From Atrichornis clamosus (Eukaryota; Chordata; Aves; Passeriformes; Menuridae): a DNA stretch of 64,000 bases. Shown piece by piece: positions 34,386-45,022 of the stretch. Under the pieces are notes generated by a model. That model was given only the letters and a program-made list of their open reading frames with translations, made no database searches and was not told the DNA's origin. The stretch is taken from NCBI GenBank assembly GCA_013400975.1, contig WBMZ01006340.1, positions 124,001 to 188,000 on the forward strand, read 5' to 3'. The translations under genes and the position numbers were made by a program. Within the stretch, counting starts at the first letter, position 1; each line of letters begins with the position of its first letter.

Positions 34386-34611
34386 TGCCTGTGCTCCTTA
34401 TGGAGCCAGGACATTCAGGGAGCTGCCTGGGGTTCAAGCACTCCCTCGAGGTGTGCTGTGCTTCCTCCATAACATTCCTTACAGCTTCAGAAACTTTGGG
34501 TTGCCCCCAATCCCTTCTCCAATCCCAGGCAGGATTAGCTCCTCCCTTCCACAAACAGGGTCCCTGGGTTGCCAAACTGGCCAAGGAGCTGAGGGTTGGT
34601 CACAGATGGTC

Positions 34612-34655
34612 ACAAGAGCCCCTGGTTTGAGGCTGGACAAGAGCCCCTGGTTTGA
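34612..34655 (+). repeat. Tandem duplication, 25-bp period, about 1.8 units
   Basis: ACAAGAGCCCCTGGTTTGA occurs at 34612-34630 and again, identical, at 34637-34655. Identity between units suggests a recent slippage or duplication event. Confidence 0.92.
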
Positions 34656-36978
34656 TGCTGCTCCACCCTCAGTCACCTCAGCTGTGGGAGGTGAGCAGCG
34701 ACTCCAGCGGGGCCTGGGATGAGCTTAAATTTGCAACTTCCTAAACGAAAGCTTCACTTGTTTTCACGGGTCTGCTCTGAACTGCGGCCCTTTGCAGAGA
34801 GGAATGGAATTTGCTGGAAGCGTCAGCCCGGAGCTGTGGTGGTGGGGATGTTAAAATGCCACTGGTGAGATCAGTCGTGCCTGGGAGAGGTGTGAAGTGT
34901 AGCAGGGAGGCAGCCAAGGACCTGCGTCACTCTGCAGGAGCCGGGATGGTGCCACCGCATTTCCTGCGAAGGCACAGATGCCGTCTGAGCCCACAGCAGA
35001 GCCTCTTCCTCACACTGCAACGGCGGGGCCAGCCAGCACCAAGCAGGCTCAGAGACACTTCCCAGGATGGGAGCCCTGGATCCAGGCTTTAGCCCCGGGG
35101 CACAGAGGGGAAGGGGTGACAGTGAGAGAGACGTGAGCTGAGAGTCCAACGATCAGCAGGGCAAAGCGAGGTGGCTCACAAGCTGTTGTCACTTCCCAAG
35201 GTGTCAGCTGCACTGCCAGCTCCATGAGGCAGGGTCCCTGCTCCCCAGGGCACAGCCCCAGCATTTGGGACTGCCTGTCCTCTTTTTCCTGCTCAGAGGA
35301 TCAGCATCGCTCTTTGCCATGAGCTCGGCTGCAATATTCTCTTCTTCCCAGGCAGGAAAATATATTAAATCATTAAAATAATTGTGCTTTTCAGGTCCTT
35401 TCCAAAGTTACAGTCTGGTTTGCTGTGCTGGGGGGTTCCGTGTTCTCCCCAGGTCTCTCTGTTTTCCTTCAGCAGCAAACACACCAGCACGACTCGAGTG
35501 GGAGCAGCTCAGCAAACACATGGTGGTGTCTGGCAGGATCAGAGCACTGCACACAGCGAGAGGGAGAGACCACCCCTGTCACAGCAAAGGCAAGTTTGGA
35601 ACTTTGTTTTCCTTGGAAAAGGCTAAAGAAAACATCTCCATTCCCAAATAGCACCCCAGTCAAAGCTGAGTAGGTGTACAACCCTCTGGTGCACCAAACA
35701 GTGGGAACGAGCCTTCTCCTCTGGATCCAAGTGATGGACAGGATCCTTGGGGATCTCCATGACTGATGGTTTCTATGGGGTTGGATGGGCTGTAGCCATA
35801 TGAGCCAACATAAGGGAAGATGTCCAGTCCCAAGAACAACAATAAAGTGATCCCATAATGCCCCATCCATCACTTTCCATCACCAGCATCCAAAGCCTTC
35901 AGGCCACCTTGGAATAAAACACAGGTGGATCTGCTCCCAAACACCTCCTAGGCGGAGTGGGGATGGGAACTGCAGCAGCTCCTTCATGGAGGGAAAGGGT
36001 GTGAATTACTCACCTGGAGTCCACACAGATCCAGTCTGAACATTCCGAGCACAGCCCCTTTCCCACTGCTTCCAACACCCTTCCCTCACACATTTCTCCT
36101 CCCACACCACGCACTGCATTTCAGCCTTCGCCAAGCCCGAGCTGGCTGTCCCTGAGCTTTCTGCATCGGGGAACACGGAGGAAGAACATGAGAGTGCACA
36201 TTTCCATGTGCCTCCCGGCCTTCCAGCTTAAGGGCATCAAACAGCAGCAAGAAACAATAATCAAAATATTATTTTAGGAGCCAATGCCAGCTGTTGCTGA
36301 GGCCGGCGGGAAACACCCAGGGCCCTCCCAGCTCAGTGGCACCAACCCCGCCGTGTTGCCAAGCTCTGGAGCCCAGGCTGCAGTACATCAGCACAGGCTG
36401 CCTTATCTGCAGGGAAATAAACCCAGACCTGCTGAACACAGTTGAGTGGAATATCACCATAGAAACCAGGCAAGGAAATGGGGGAAGTGGCTCTCCCCAG
36501 CTCATTTCCACGTGACAACAACCAGACACCAACCTCGTTGGGCCGGGGTGGGGTAGGTGAGAGGGACGCCAGCCCTGGAGCAGGTGTGTGCCTGTGGGGA
36601 GATCCCCCACTCGCCCCCTGGGCCTTATTTTTAGCCACAGGCAGGTTTCCTCCCCAGCCACCCACCCACTCTGTGCCACAGCACCCCCGGGATGCTGCCT
36701 GGCCCTGCACACCCCCAGCAGGCACCAAGCTCCCTTTTTCCTTCTCCCCTGCACATTTCAACAGTGGAGGAAGTGAACAACCAGCCTGGGATGAGATCAC
36801 AGAGCCCCTGAACCTTCCACCTCAGGCACAAATTGAAATCCATCCCCAGTCTGGAGTCATTCTGGTGTGCAACAAGGTATTTTCTGGAGAGAGATGTCTG
36901 AGAGAATCCATCCTCAACTGCGGCCTTGCCCAAATTCTTTGGAGAAAAGGCAGGAAATCCCGGAGTGTTTCACATTCA

Positions 36979-36995
36979 CCTCCCTCCCTCCCTTC
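36979..36995 (+). repeat. (TCCC)n microsatellite, about 4 units
   Basis: CCTCCCTCCCTCCCTTCC is a short pyrimidine-only tandem repeat followed by AGGC. It looks superficially like a polypyrimidine tract before an AG, but no exon is recognisable after it. Confidence 0.8.
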
Positions 36996-37145
36996 CAGGC
37001 TTGCAGGTGCCATGAAACACAACCATGACACCCTGACTTTAGTGCAGCACCAGCAAAGCTGAACTGTCTTGAGCTATCACAGAGAGGGGTCCTCAGCCTT
37101 GACAGCACCTGGAGACCGAGATCCTGGGATGTGTCACAGTGTCAG

Positions 37146-37612
37146 AGAATCCTGGAATCATGGAATGGCTTGGGTGGGAAAGGACCTTAAAACTCACCTC
37201 ATCCCACCCCCTGCCATGGGCAGGGACACCTTCCACTATCCCAGGTTGCTCCAAGCCCTGTCCAACCTGGCCTTGGACACTTCCAGGGATGGGGCAGCCA
37301 CAGCTTCTCTGGGCACCCTGTGCCAGGGCCTCCCCACCCTTACAGCCAAGAATTCCTTCCCAATATCCCATCTAACCCTGCCCTGTGTTTAGTTTGAAGC
37401 CATTCTCTCTTGTCCTGTCACTCCAGGCCCTTGTAAAGAGTCTCTCTCCATCTTTCCTGTGGCCCCTTCAGGCTCTGGGAGGCCACAATGAGGTCACCAC
37501 AAAGCTTCTCTTCTCCAGGCTGAACAATCCCAATTCTCCCAACCTTTCCTCACAGCAGAGCTGCTCCATCCCTGTGATCAATTTGGTGCCTCCTCCGGAC
37601 TTGGGAGAAATC
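37146..37612 (-). mobile_element. CR1 LINE 3' fragment, about 465 bp
   Basis: One of the two longest reverse copies by block coverage. The antisense tail GGAATCATGGAATGGCTTGG is followed by TGCCATGGGCAGGGACAC, CTTCCAGGGATGGGGC, CATTCTCTCTTGTCCTGTC, CACAATGAGGTCACCAC, CTTCTCTTCTCCAGGCTGAA and CTCCATCCCTGTGATCA. The last blocks lie in the C-terminal coding part of the reverse transcriptase in full-length CR1. Stops and indels prevent a continuous reading frame. It is the reverse-orientation equivalent of 43585-44020, covering the same consensus interval. Confidence 0.96.
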
Positions 37613-38494
37613 TTTTAGTCCTCTGCAAGAAGTACAAACACGATGCTTCCTCACATGTAGGGTTTCTTTATTGTTACTATTTTCAATAATTACCTGAAAT
37701 CTCCCCTTGTACTTCATAAGAAAGAAAAGGGGCCGCTGATTCACTGGTCTATTGTATCTTATTTTTTTACATCTCTCATGTCCCCATTTAGTCATCGTTT
37801 TACATTAATTGACCCTAGACTTTTCATTAATATTGCGTCAGTGCCACTGGTTTTCATCCTGACATTTCTAGTACATTTCTATTCCGTGTACTCCATTAGA
37901 TACAAGGATCAGAGAGCAGCTCAGCAAAGGGTCTTTTGCTGATGTATTGACACACATTTTTTTATCCCAGTGTAATGCTAATGGGTTTATTCCTATTTTC
38001 ACTCTTGCCAGGCATTGAGGAGGTTTTCCACTCAGTCTCCACAGTGTCACCTGGATCTCTCTCATCCCCTTTTCCCCACAGTTACCACTCTCTTAGGGTG
38101 CAGTTATCATCCAGAAGCTCAAATTATCCCTCCCATGGTGTGAGCTGTTTTTCCATGGCTGTCAGCACTGATTCCTCCTTCTTTTACCCTGCCCACTTGG
38201 TCCCCATCTCCTGAAATCCTTGGCTATCCTCACTAATTCCATGACACTTTGACCCCTGCATCTTCACAACCCACTTCTCTGGACCATTAACAAACACATT
38301 TTCCATCAGTGCTAAACCAGATGCTGCCAGTGTTTCCTGCCAGAGGAGATGCAACAATTACAGCCTTACATGCAAGTTTAATTTCTTCTGAATCCCGTTC
38401 CCAAAATACAGATGTGCAGCTATTGTGCTGGAGAAAGGAGCTAGATTGTCTGGCAAACCAGAGATTAGTAAGTGGCCTACATGTTGAAATTGAA
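37613..38494. other. AT-rich unique DNA
   Basis: No gene was recognised. The 37.64-38.0 kb part is unusually AT-rich for the window (TTATTTTTTTACATC, TTCATTAATATTGCG) and may be a decayed old transposon or a conserved element. I cannot assign it. Confidence 0.5.
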
Positions 38495-38612
38495 CCTCAA
38501 ATTGATTTCAGATCCAATTCCTGTTTGTATAGCACCTAGTAAAATGCAGTCCTGGATCATTTGTGGGCTCTTTACAAATGGAGATAAATAGGTTCATGAA
38601 ATGAAATGATAT
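38495..38612 (+). repeat. Ancient amniote interspersed repeat 3' end (L3/CR1- or MIR-like)
   Basis: TTTGTATAGCACCTAGTAAA, then a degenerate block ending GGCTCTTTACAAATGGAGATAAATA, resembles the conserved end found in old amniote elements (TGTACAGCGCCTAGCACAATGGGG, later a GGCGCTAC-AATACAAATAAATA block). The order and spacing of the two blocks match. Divergence is high, so the subfamily is uncertain. Confidence 0.5.
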
Positions 38613-38816
38613 GTAATAATTTCTTAAATTAAAATACTTTGGAAATGATGATTGGAAGGTAAGATTACCTGTCATAAAGCCCTGCTTCTGCTGAAGAACT
38701 GTAACAAAAAATTCACTTCAATTAAAAGCACTTTTCAGATGCTTTGAATCTAGGAACCCTGGAAGGAAGCACTCACAGTGCGGGGTGCAGGGGAAGGGGG
38801 ATTCTGTGTATTTGTA

Positions 38817-38964
38817 GGTTGCCCAGAGAAGCTGTGGCTGCCCCATCCCTGGAAGTGTCCAAGACCAAGTTGGATGGAGCTTGGAGCACCCTGGGATAGT
38901 GGGAGGTGTCCCTGCCCATGGCAAGGGTGGGATGAGTCCAACACAAACCATCTATTACTCTATG
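38817..38964 (+). mobile_element. CR1 LINE 3' fragment, sense orientation, short
   Basis: Sense CR1: TTGCCCAGAGAAGCTGTGGC, CCCCATCCCTGGAAGTGTCC, TTGGAGCACCCTGGGATAG, CTGCCCATGGCAAGGGTGGG, then AACACAAACCATCTATTACT as a degenerate tail. It lacks the FTTAAGGTCC-type segment before the tail, a small internal deletion. About 148 bp. Confidence 0.94.
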
Positions 38965-40894
38965 TATAAAAAAATACTTTTCCACCTTGACAGCTCTAGA
39001 AAAGGCTCCTCTTTGGAAGATCCAATGTAAAATGAAAGAAGCACTTTGGTGCTAAATGGGGAATACAACTGACAAAACCCTGGGAAAAAAGAACCACTAA
39101 AAAAAACCATTTTTAACAAGATTTGAGGTTCCTCCTCCTATGTCAGATGAAACCTGTACTGGTCTGTCCTGAGACGACGGGTGAAACTGGGAGGACAAGC
39201 ACCAGGAAATAAGAGATCCTGGGAAATATGGGGATGAACACATCAAACCTCCCAGGTCAAAAGAAGAACAGCAAAGTACATAAATATATGAATGAACACA
39301 CAGTGAGGGCAGAAGAAATCCCAGGTAGAGAAGTGCGTGGAAAAGGAGGGACAGCCCAGCTTCTCCTGCCTGAGGGCTTCCAGGACTGGCCTACAACTGG
39401 ACCAGAGCCATCTCAGGCAAATTGTTCAGCAGAGGAGTGTACAAACAGGATGTAAGACAATCCTGTCTCTGCACAGCCCAGAGCCCAAAAAACACCAGGA
39501 GAAGGAGCCAGGCGTGCGGAGCTCGGGGCAGTGACTGGCACCTGACACACTCCAGCCAGGAATTTGTCTTGAAAACTCTGTGTTCCTTCTTCACTCAGCT
39601 CCTTTTCCCTCTCAGGGGGAGACACAGGGGACCCATAAATCCTTGGTTTGACGGAGGGGGTAAATGAGAGTGGGTTTTGTCTCCAAAACTGTTCCTTCCC
39701 TTCCTCACCAAAACCCCATTTTAGAAGCTGGACCTTCTTAAAGAGCATTAAACCTTCAGGGCATTTTGTGAAGAATAAAATGAAGAGAGGGCCATTTTAT
39801 TACAGCTTCACTGAAATCTAAGGAAAACTGGGGAAACTTCCCTGCCCCCCTGTATCATCAACACAGAGGCTGAAGAAGACGAAGGAAAACCAAAATGGAA
39901 TGAAATCTCCAAGTTCCTCTTCAGCAATTCATCTATCCTGGGAGGAGCAGGGAGGCCGGGAGATATAAACTGCCCTAAACCTCTTAGACTTGAGATAATC
40001 AGTGTAGAGTTGGTTTTTTTCAATCATTTTCCTGAGGAAACAGAAAAAATAAAAGGCTTTGGTCCCTGTAGTGCAAGGGCCACTTGTGCTTCCATCTCCT
40101 GGGAATTTTGCTTAGAGATGCATCCTTCTGACTCTTGTCTGCCTTGGATTCCTCTCCTAGTTGGCTGTAGCCCTTTATGGTTGTCCGTGTTTGAAGACTA
40201 CTCAACCTTCTCTTTGTTGCACAAAAAAATGCCTGTAATGCTCCCTGTTTTCCAAGAAAATTCTGGCAGAAGATTCAAAACCTTTCAGCATTCCTTTTTT
40301 GTTCCCTTCTAAGACCTGAACCCTTTCAGTGGACTCTTCAGATGTTTTAAAATTACTTTACCAGCCAAGACCTGCCACCAGCAATGCCCAAATGCTACAC
40401 TGAGGAATTGGTTTTGTTCCAGGTGTTTCTACTGGAATTACAGACCACAGACACAACCTTGCTTTGCATAACACAATATCCTTCCTATCAACATCCTTCC
40501 TCAACAGAGCTTTCAGAACAGTCCAGATAAACAGAATAAAAGTCTCCTCTTTTTACATCATTCTAGACCCATTTTTTTCCCCCAGAAATCCCTCTCAGGG
40601 CTTGGTACAAGGGAGCCATCAAACACATCATCTTCATTTCTTGATTCTTCTCTCTTTATTTTGTTTTGTTTCCTTGTCAGGTCTAAGTTCTTCCCAAACC
40701 AGCAGGCAGGTCCCTGGGAATGCATTTCAGAGGAGAGTGGCAAAAGAAAATTCTACTTGCTGGCACTTTCCTGAGGGGAAAATCCTAACTCTGAGTGTAG
40801 AAACAACAGGAAAAAGTAATTTTTGCCACCTGGAGTTGGACAAGGGAACTTTTCATTTTGATGATCCAAATGAACTGGAGAAAAAAATTTTCCT
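38965..40894. other. Unique non-coding DNA
   Basis: No gene or classifiable repeat was recognised. The longest open frame, at about 40.46-40.99 kb, runs into the CR1 tail at 40.9 kb and so is not a real coding region. Confidence 0.55.
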
Positions 40895-40986
40895 AGAATC
40901 ATGGAATGGTTTAGGTTGGAAGGGACATTCAAGGTCATCTCATTCCAACCCCTGCCATGGGCAGGGACACCTCCCACCAGACCAGT
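40895..40986 (-). mobile_element. CR1 LINE 3' fragment, about 90 bp
   Basis: The antisense tail AGAATCATGGAATGGTTTAG is followed by GTTGGAAGGGACATTCAAGG, CTGCCATGGGCAGGGACACC and CACCAGACCAGTG, where it ends. It is the shortest of the clear copies, an extreme 5' truncation. Confidence 0.93.
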
Positions 40987-43584
40987 GAAAGACCCTTTGC
41001 AGACAATGTGCTTTCCTAGGGAAAAAGCATCTGAGAGAAGCCACGTTAGGCCAACCAAATATTTCATCTGACCCGAAGATAACAGATTTATGATGTCTGA
41101 GTCACTTAATTGTTATTTACAGTTTAGATCAGTGCTATTTCCAAGCATAAAATCAACAGAACCATTTCAAGTACGTAAAAACAATATATTCAAAATGGAA
41201 CACTTTAAATTTTCATCCTTCTCCATTTTTGGCTTGGAACAGCCATATTTCAACAAATGTATTAACAGATTGAAAAAGAAATCTCATGTTTTCTTCATGG
41301 TGTTTCTTTTTACCCTGTGCATGCTCTTAACAGCCCCTTTGGCCTTGTGGAGAGCCCTTTGTTCAGCACAACAGGTGGGCGTTGCTTGTGCTGGCATAAA
41401 TTGCAAACAGCTCTTACCAAACACGTCAGAAACGGGGTTTAGAAGATGAGGATGAAGGAGATCTGGTGTGCCCCAGCCCTTGGAGATGCTCAAAGCACAG
41501 CTGAGACACCTTGTGCAGCCTCTCCCAGGTGGCCAACAGCCTTAGAGCAACCTCTTGTCAAACTTGCCAAGAACACCAACCTGTAAAACATCATCGCTTG
41601 CAAAACCAGCTCGTTCCCTACTAAATTTTCCTGGAGTTGGCAAAGACAATGTTTTCTTTCCCAGGTAACCCCTGTCTTTACAAGATAGTTGTACAAGCAG
41701 CCAGCCTTGCCCTGCACCTCACGGCAGGATGGTAGCACTGCCCATGAGCAGAGGAGCTGATACTTCTCCCTTGTGCCACCTCCAGCCACCAGGACCAGCT
41801 GAATAATCTGTCTGACATCAAAGGCAATTCCAAGATCCTCTTTCCAGCCCCTCTGGATGAATCAGACTGCAGAGCTCTCCACCAGGCTCCACAGCACTGA
41901 GGAAACCATTTGGGCCCCACCACCTGGAGCCCTTGAGAGAAGCCCTGTCCATCTCTCCCTGTCCCTCATACCACATTGTTGTGACCTTTTGCTATTTCAG
42001 GTCAACATTTTCCCCTTTGACTCTCCACAATTTGTCTGAGGGTTTATTGGACAACTTGTCTGTGCAAAGAGGCAGAAAGTATCACCTTGGCTGCAAGGAA
42101 AACTGCTCCCAGCCCAAAATCCGGATGAAGAATCTTGGAGAGCTTGCTTGGAACAATCTCAAGGAGACCTCTGGCTTCCTTTGACATAAAGGGTCATTCA
42201 AGTCCAAAGTAACCAAAATAAATTGAAATGCAGGAAAAAGACTCCTGTGATTCCACTCTCAACCAGGTGGATGACAAGTTTCCCTTGATGGCCATGACTT
42301 ACACCATGGAATAAGACCAGAGCCACATCTGGTATTTCTGCCTGACTGGGACTGCATTCAAGGCTTAAGAAAACAACATCAGCCAGGAGGGTACAGTAAT
42401 CAACTGATTGTGCAAGAAATAATTGGTATTTGTCATTGCCATTGATCTCTTTTCAATGTGCTCTTTTAATGTCCCTCCTTGTTTTTTTCCTCTTTACAAG
42501 ATGAGAAGTGTCAGCAAACTCATTCAGGAAATATCAGGGATACTTCCTGCTGTGTTTGAGACCCCTAGATAACACTACTGGTCAATGACAGGGAAGAAAT
42601 AAAGCAATTTTCCATCAGAAACCACATTTCCACTTCCTGACTTCACCAATCAGATTTCCAGATTTCCATAACAAGAAGCTCCCAGTGACAGTGCTGAGGT
42701 TTTCTAAGAGCCAAGGGTTCTTCATCCAGCCTGCAATGGGTCATTCTTCCCAACATTCAGTCAGAGAGTAATTGATTTTATGTAAAACGAAACTGGTGCA
42801 GGTAAGACACCCTGGATTTAATAATCCTGATCCTGGACATGTACAGCACCTCTGTGGCAAATGATCCCAGGAAGTTTTATTGGCTGGAACATTCACTTCA
42901 CATAGGACACGGATGCAACTACTGGGACAGATGGCAGGGAGCTGTTTCCCAATGTACAATGGGGCTTTGAGGATCCAGCCAGGAAACCAGGAAGAGAACA
43001 TGCAATTAAAGGTGCAGGGAAGGCTTATGGAGGCAGACCCTAAGACGTGTCACTGCCAGATGGCAGAACTATCAAAAACCAGTTCGGGTGGAAGTGCCAA
43101 GTGGGCCCAGTGACCCTGCTGGGTTGGGGCCTCACTTTTCTATCTGCACTAGGAAGATCTGCAATGAACTTCACACCGAGAGCTAGGGGAGGAAGGATTT
43201 AACATGCTCTCTACCTACTCCCCTTCATGCTCCTGAAAATGCAGGCAGCTGCCTAAACCAAATGCCAAGGTGACCACAGTTTTGTTCTCAGTTGTTTTAT
43301 TACTATTCTACTACTCCCTCCTTGATTTCCTCTCCTAGAAGATGGGTAACAGTAATTTTCTGTCTCATCTTTCATGAGATATTCAATAATCCTCTGTTTT
43401 TGAAAAACAATGCACAGAAGCTGGAAGCATGATCATCTCCCTCAGGCCTTATGAAGACTTGCTCAAGGGATGTCTTGGTGGAGCCGTCTGGATGTAAAGG
43501 ATTTAAGTCCAGGGAAAAACATGCTTCATGTCTTAGCGCATCTTATGAAAGTTTCTACTAAATATCATTAACAGTGCAACATGA
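40987..43584. other. Unique DNA, partly AT-rich
   Basis: No gene was recognised. 41.07-41.33 kb is AT-rich. A possible old CR1 scrap lies at 41.47 kb, listed separately. 42.4-42.7 kb is featureless. Confidence 0.55.
41470..41535 (+). mobile_element. Possible old CR1 fragment
   Basis: CAGCCCTTGGAGATGCTCAA followed by AGCTGAGACACC and TCCCAGGTGGCC matches the general pattern of sense CR1 (CCTTGGAGATACTCAAAACC, GGACAC, CTAGGTGGCC). It is short and diverged, and could be chance similarity. Confidence 0.3.
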
Positions 43585-44020
43585 TGGGCCTCCAAGTTGA
43601 TCAGAGGGATGGAGCAGTTCTGCTATGAGGAAAGGCTGGGTTAGTTGGGATTGTTCAGCCTGGAGAAGAGAAGCTTTGGGGTGACCGAACTGTGACCTTC
43701 CAGTGCCTGAAGGGGCTGACAAGAAACATGGAGAGAGACTCTTTACAAGGGCCTGGAGTGACAGGACAAGAGGGAATGGCTTCAAACCGGCAGAGGGCAG
43801 GGTTAGATGGGATATTGAGAAGAAATTCTTCCCTGTGAGGGTGGGGAGGCCCTGGCACAGGGTGCCCAGAGAAGCTGTGGTTGCCCCATCCCTGGAAGTG
43901 TCCCAGGCCAGGTTGGACAGGGCTTGGAGCAACCTGGGATAGTGGAAGGTGTCCCTGACATGGCAGGAGAGGGACGAGATGGTCTTTAAGGTCCCTTCCA
44001 AGCCCGGCTATTCTGTGATG
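43585..44020 (+). mobile_element. CR1 LINE 3' fragment, sense orientation, about 435 bp
   Basis: Sense CR1: TTGATCAGAGGGATGGAGCA, TTGTTCAGCCTGGAGAAGAG, TCTTTACAAGGGCCTGGAGT, GGACAAGAGGGAATGGCTTC, GAGGGTGGGGAGGCCCTG, CCATCCCTGGAAGTGTCC, and tail AGGTCCCTTCCAAGCCC with TTCTGTGATGA. The AAGAGGGAATGG part encodes the conserved C-terminal end of the CR1 reverse transcriptase in intact elements. Indels break the frame here. It covers the same consensus interval as the reverse copy at 37146-37612. Confidence 0.96.
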
Positions 44021-44109
44021 ATTTGGGCAAGAGCTGTGAACAGAAAGTTGTTCTCTGCCCTCCAGAGCAAGAGGGTTTCTAAGACACAACTTCAACCTTA
44101 ACTCATGAC

Positions 44110-44182
44110 ACAATGAAATTCCATTTTTACAGACGGGGAAACAGAGGGAATTTGGCCCGAGGTCAGCTGTTCTAATAGAGGA
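44110..44182. repeat. Possible MIR/L2-like relic
   Basis: CCATTTTTACAGACGGGGAA, then ACAGAGGGAA, TTGGCCCGAGGTCAGCTGTT, follows the pattern of MIR-type elements: CATTTTACAGATGGGGAAAC, then GAGG, then TTGCCCAAGGTCACACAGC. Order and spacing fit. It is heavily decayed. Confidence 0.5.
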
Positions 44183-45011
44183 GTTCTTGCCTCACAGCAC
44201 CTCATTCATCCCATTTCTTCAGGCACTTCATCATCATTTAATCCAAGGATACTCATCCATCCTGGGTTCTCTCAGCCCTGCGGGGAGTCCTTCACGGTGT
44301 CACGTGAGATATTTAAGGCTGGGTGCCTGGCAAGGACAGCCCCGAGGATGGCATCCATTGTCTGCATCAAGTTCCTTGACCCTTTACTTTGAAGAGCTCC
44401 CTTGAACCAGCAGAAAAAGTAGAAGAGTGTTAAATGGCCCTTATGAAGATGAAAGAGCCCAACTGCAGCACATCCATTCACTTGGATCATCAGGGCCATC
44501 TTGCTTATGATCCTAAGCTTGAGAGAGATGATTTAAACCTTTTTTGAAAACTTCTCTCAGAAGAACTAAGGCAGATTCACAGACTCCAGGGATTCACGCA
44601 GAGACAGACACCCGAGAGACTGTATTTAAATTTTAAATAGCTCTGGTTGATTGGGTCAGGCTCTATTTAATGACACAGACTGATGGTCATTTAGGTTGGG
44701 GCTGATTTTTCTTGAAGCTTCTGGGGCCAAGTAGTCATTATGAAATGAGGTAATTATGGAGCAGATTCATTAGCCCACACACACAGGTTCAGGTTGCTGC
44801 ACATACCTTCTCCAACCCTCCACATCCTTAAAGGCCCTGGGTAGGGATAGAGAGAACTTGCCTGCGTGGCTTTCAGCTCACGATCTTTCTGTATCAGATA
44901 ATGAGAAGATGGAAAAAGCCCCACCACGGAGTTCAGATTTACACAGAGGAGATTGCAACTACTGTAAAAATTAACAAACTGAAAAACTGACAGTGCAAAC
45001 CACACCAAAAG

Positions 45012-45022
45012 AAAAAAAAAAA
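45012..45022 (+). repeat. Homopolymer A tract, 11 A
   Basis: Eleven adenines after AAAAG. Low-complexity sequence with no associated element. Confidence 0.85.

Larger units (their letters stand above)
34386..37145. other. Unique DNA with one small tandem duplication
   Basis: No gene was recognised. The 25-bp tandem duplication at 34612-34655 is listed separately. A few CpG lie around 34.8-35.05 kb but not enough to be an island. A TCCC microsatellite sits at 36979-36995. Confidence 0.55.

Noticed and set aside
36979..37010. Polypyrimidine tract followed by AG, resembling a splice acceptor
   Set aside because: The tract is a TCCC microsatellite, and no exon-like frame with a donor follows.
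36478..37062. Open frame of 194 codons on the plus strand
   Set aside because: Opposite-strand frames of similar length overlap it, it is proline-rich from CCN-rich DNA, and it shows no domain or conserved motif.
40464..40988. Open frame of 174 codons with a hydrophobic stretch in the middle
   Set aside because: Its last 30 codons are antisense CR1 tail. There is no splice context and no known family, and the hydrophobic part comes from a T-rich run.
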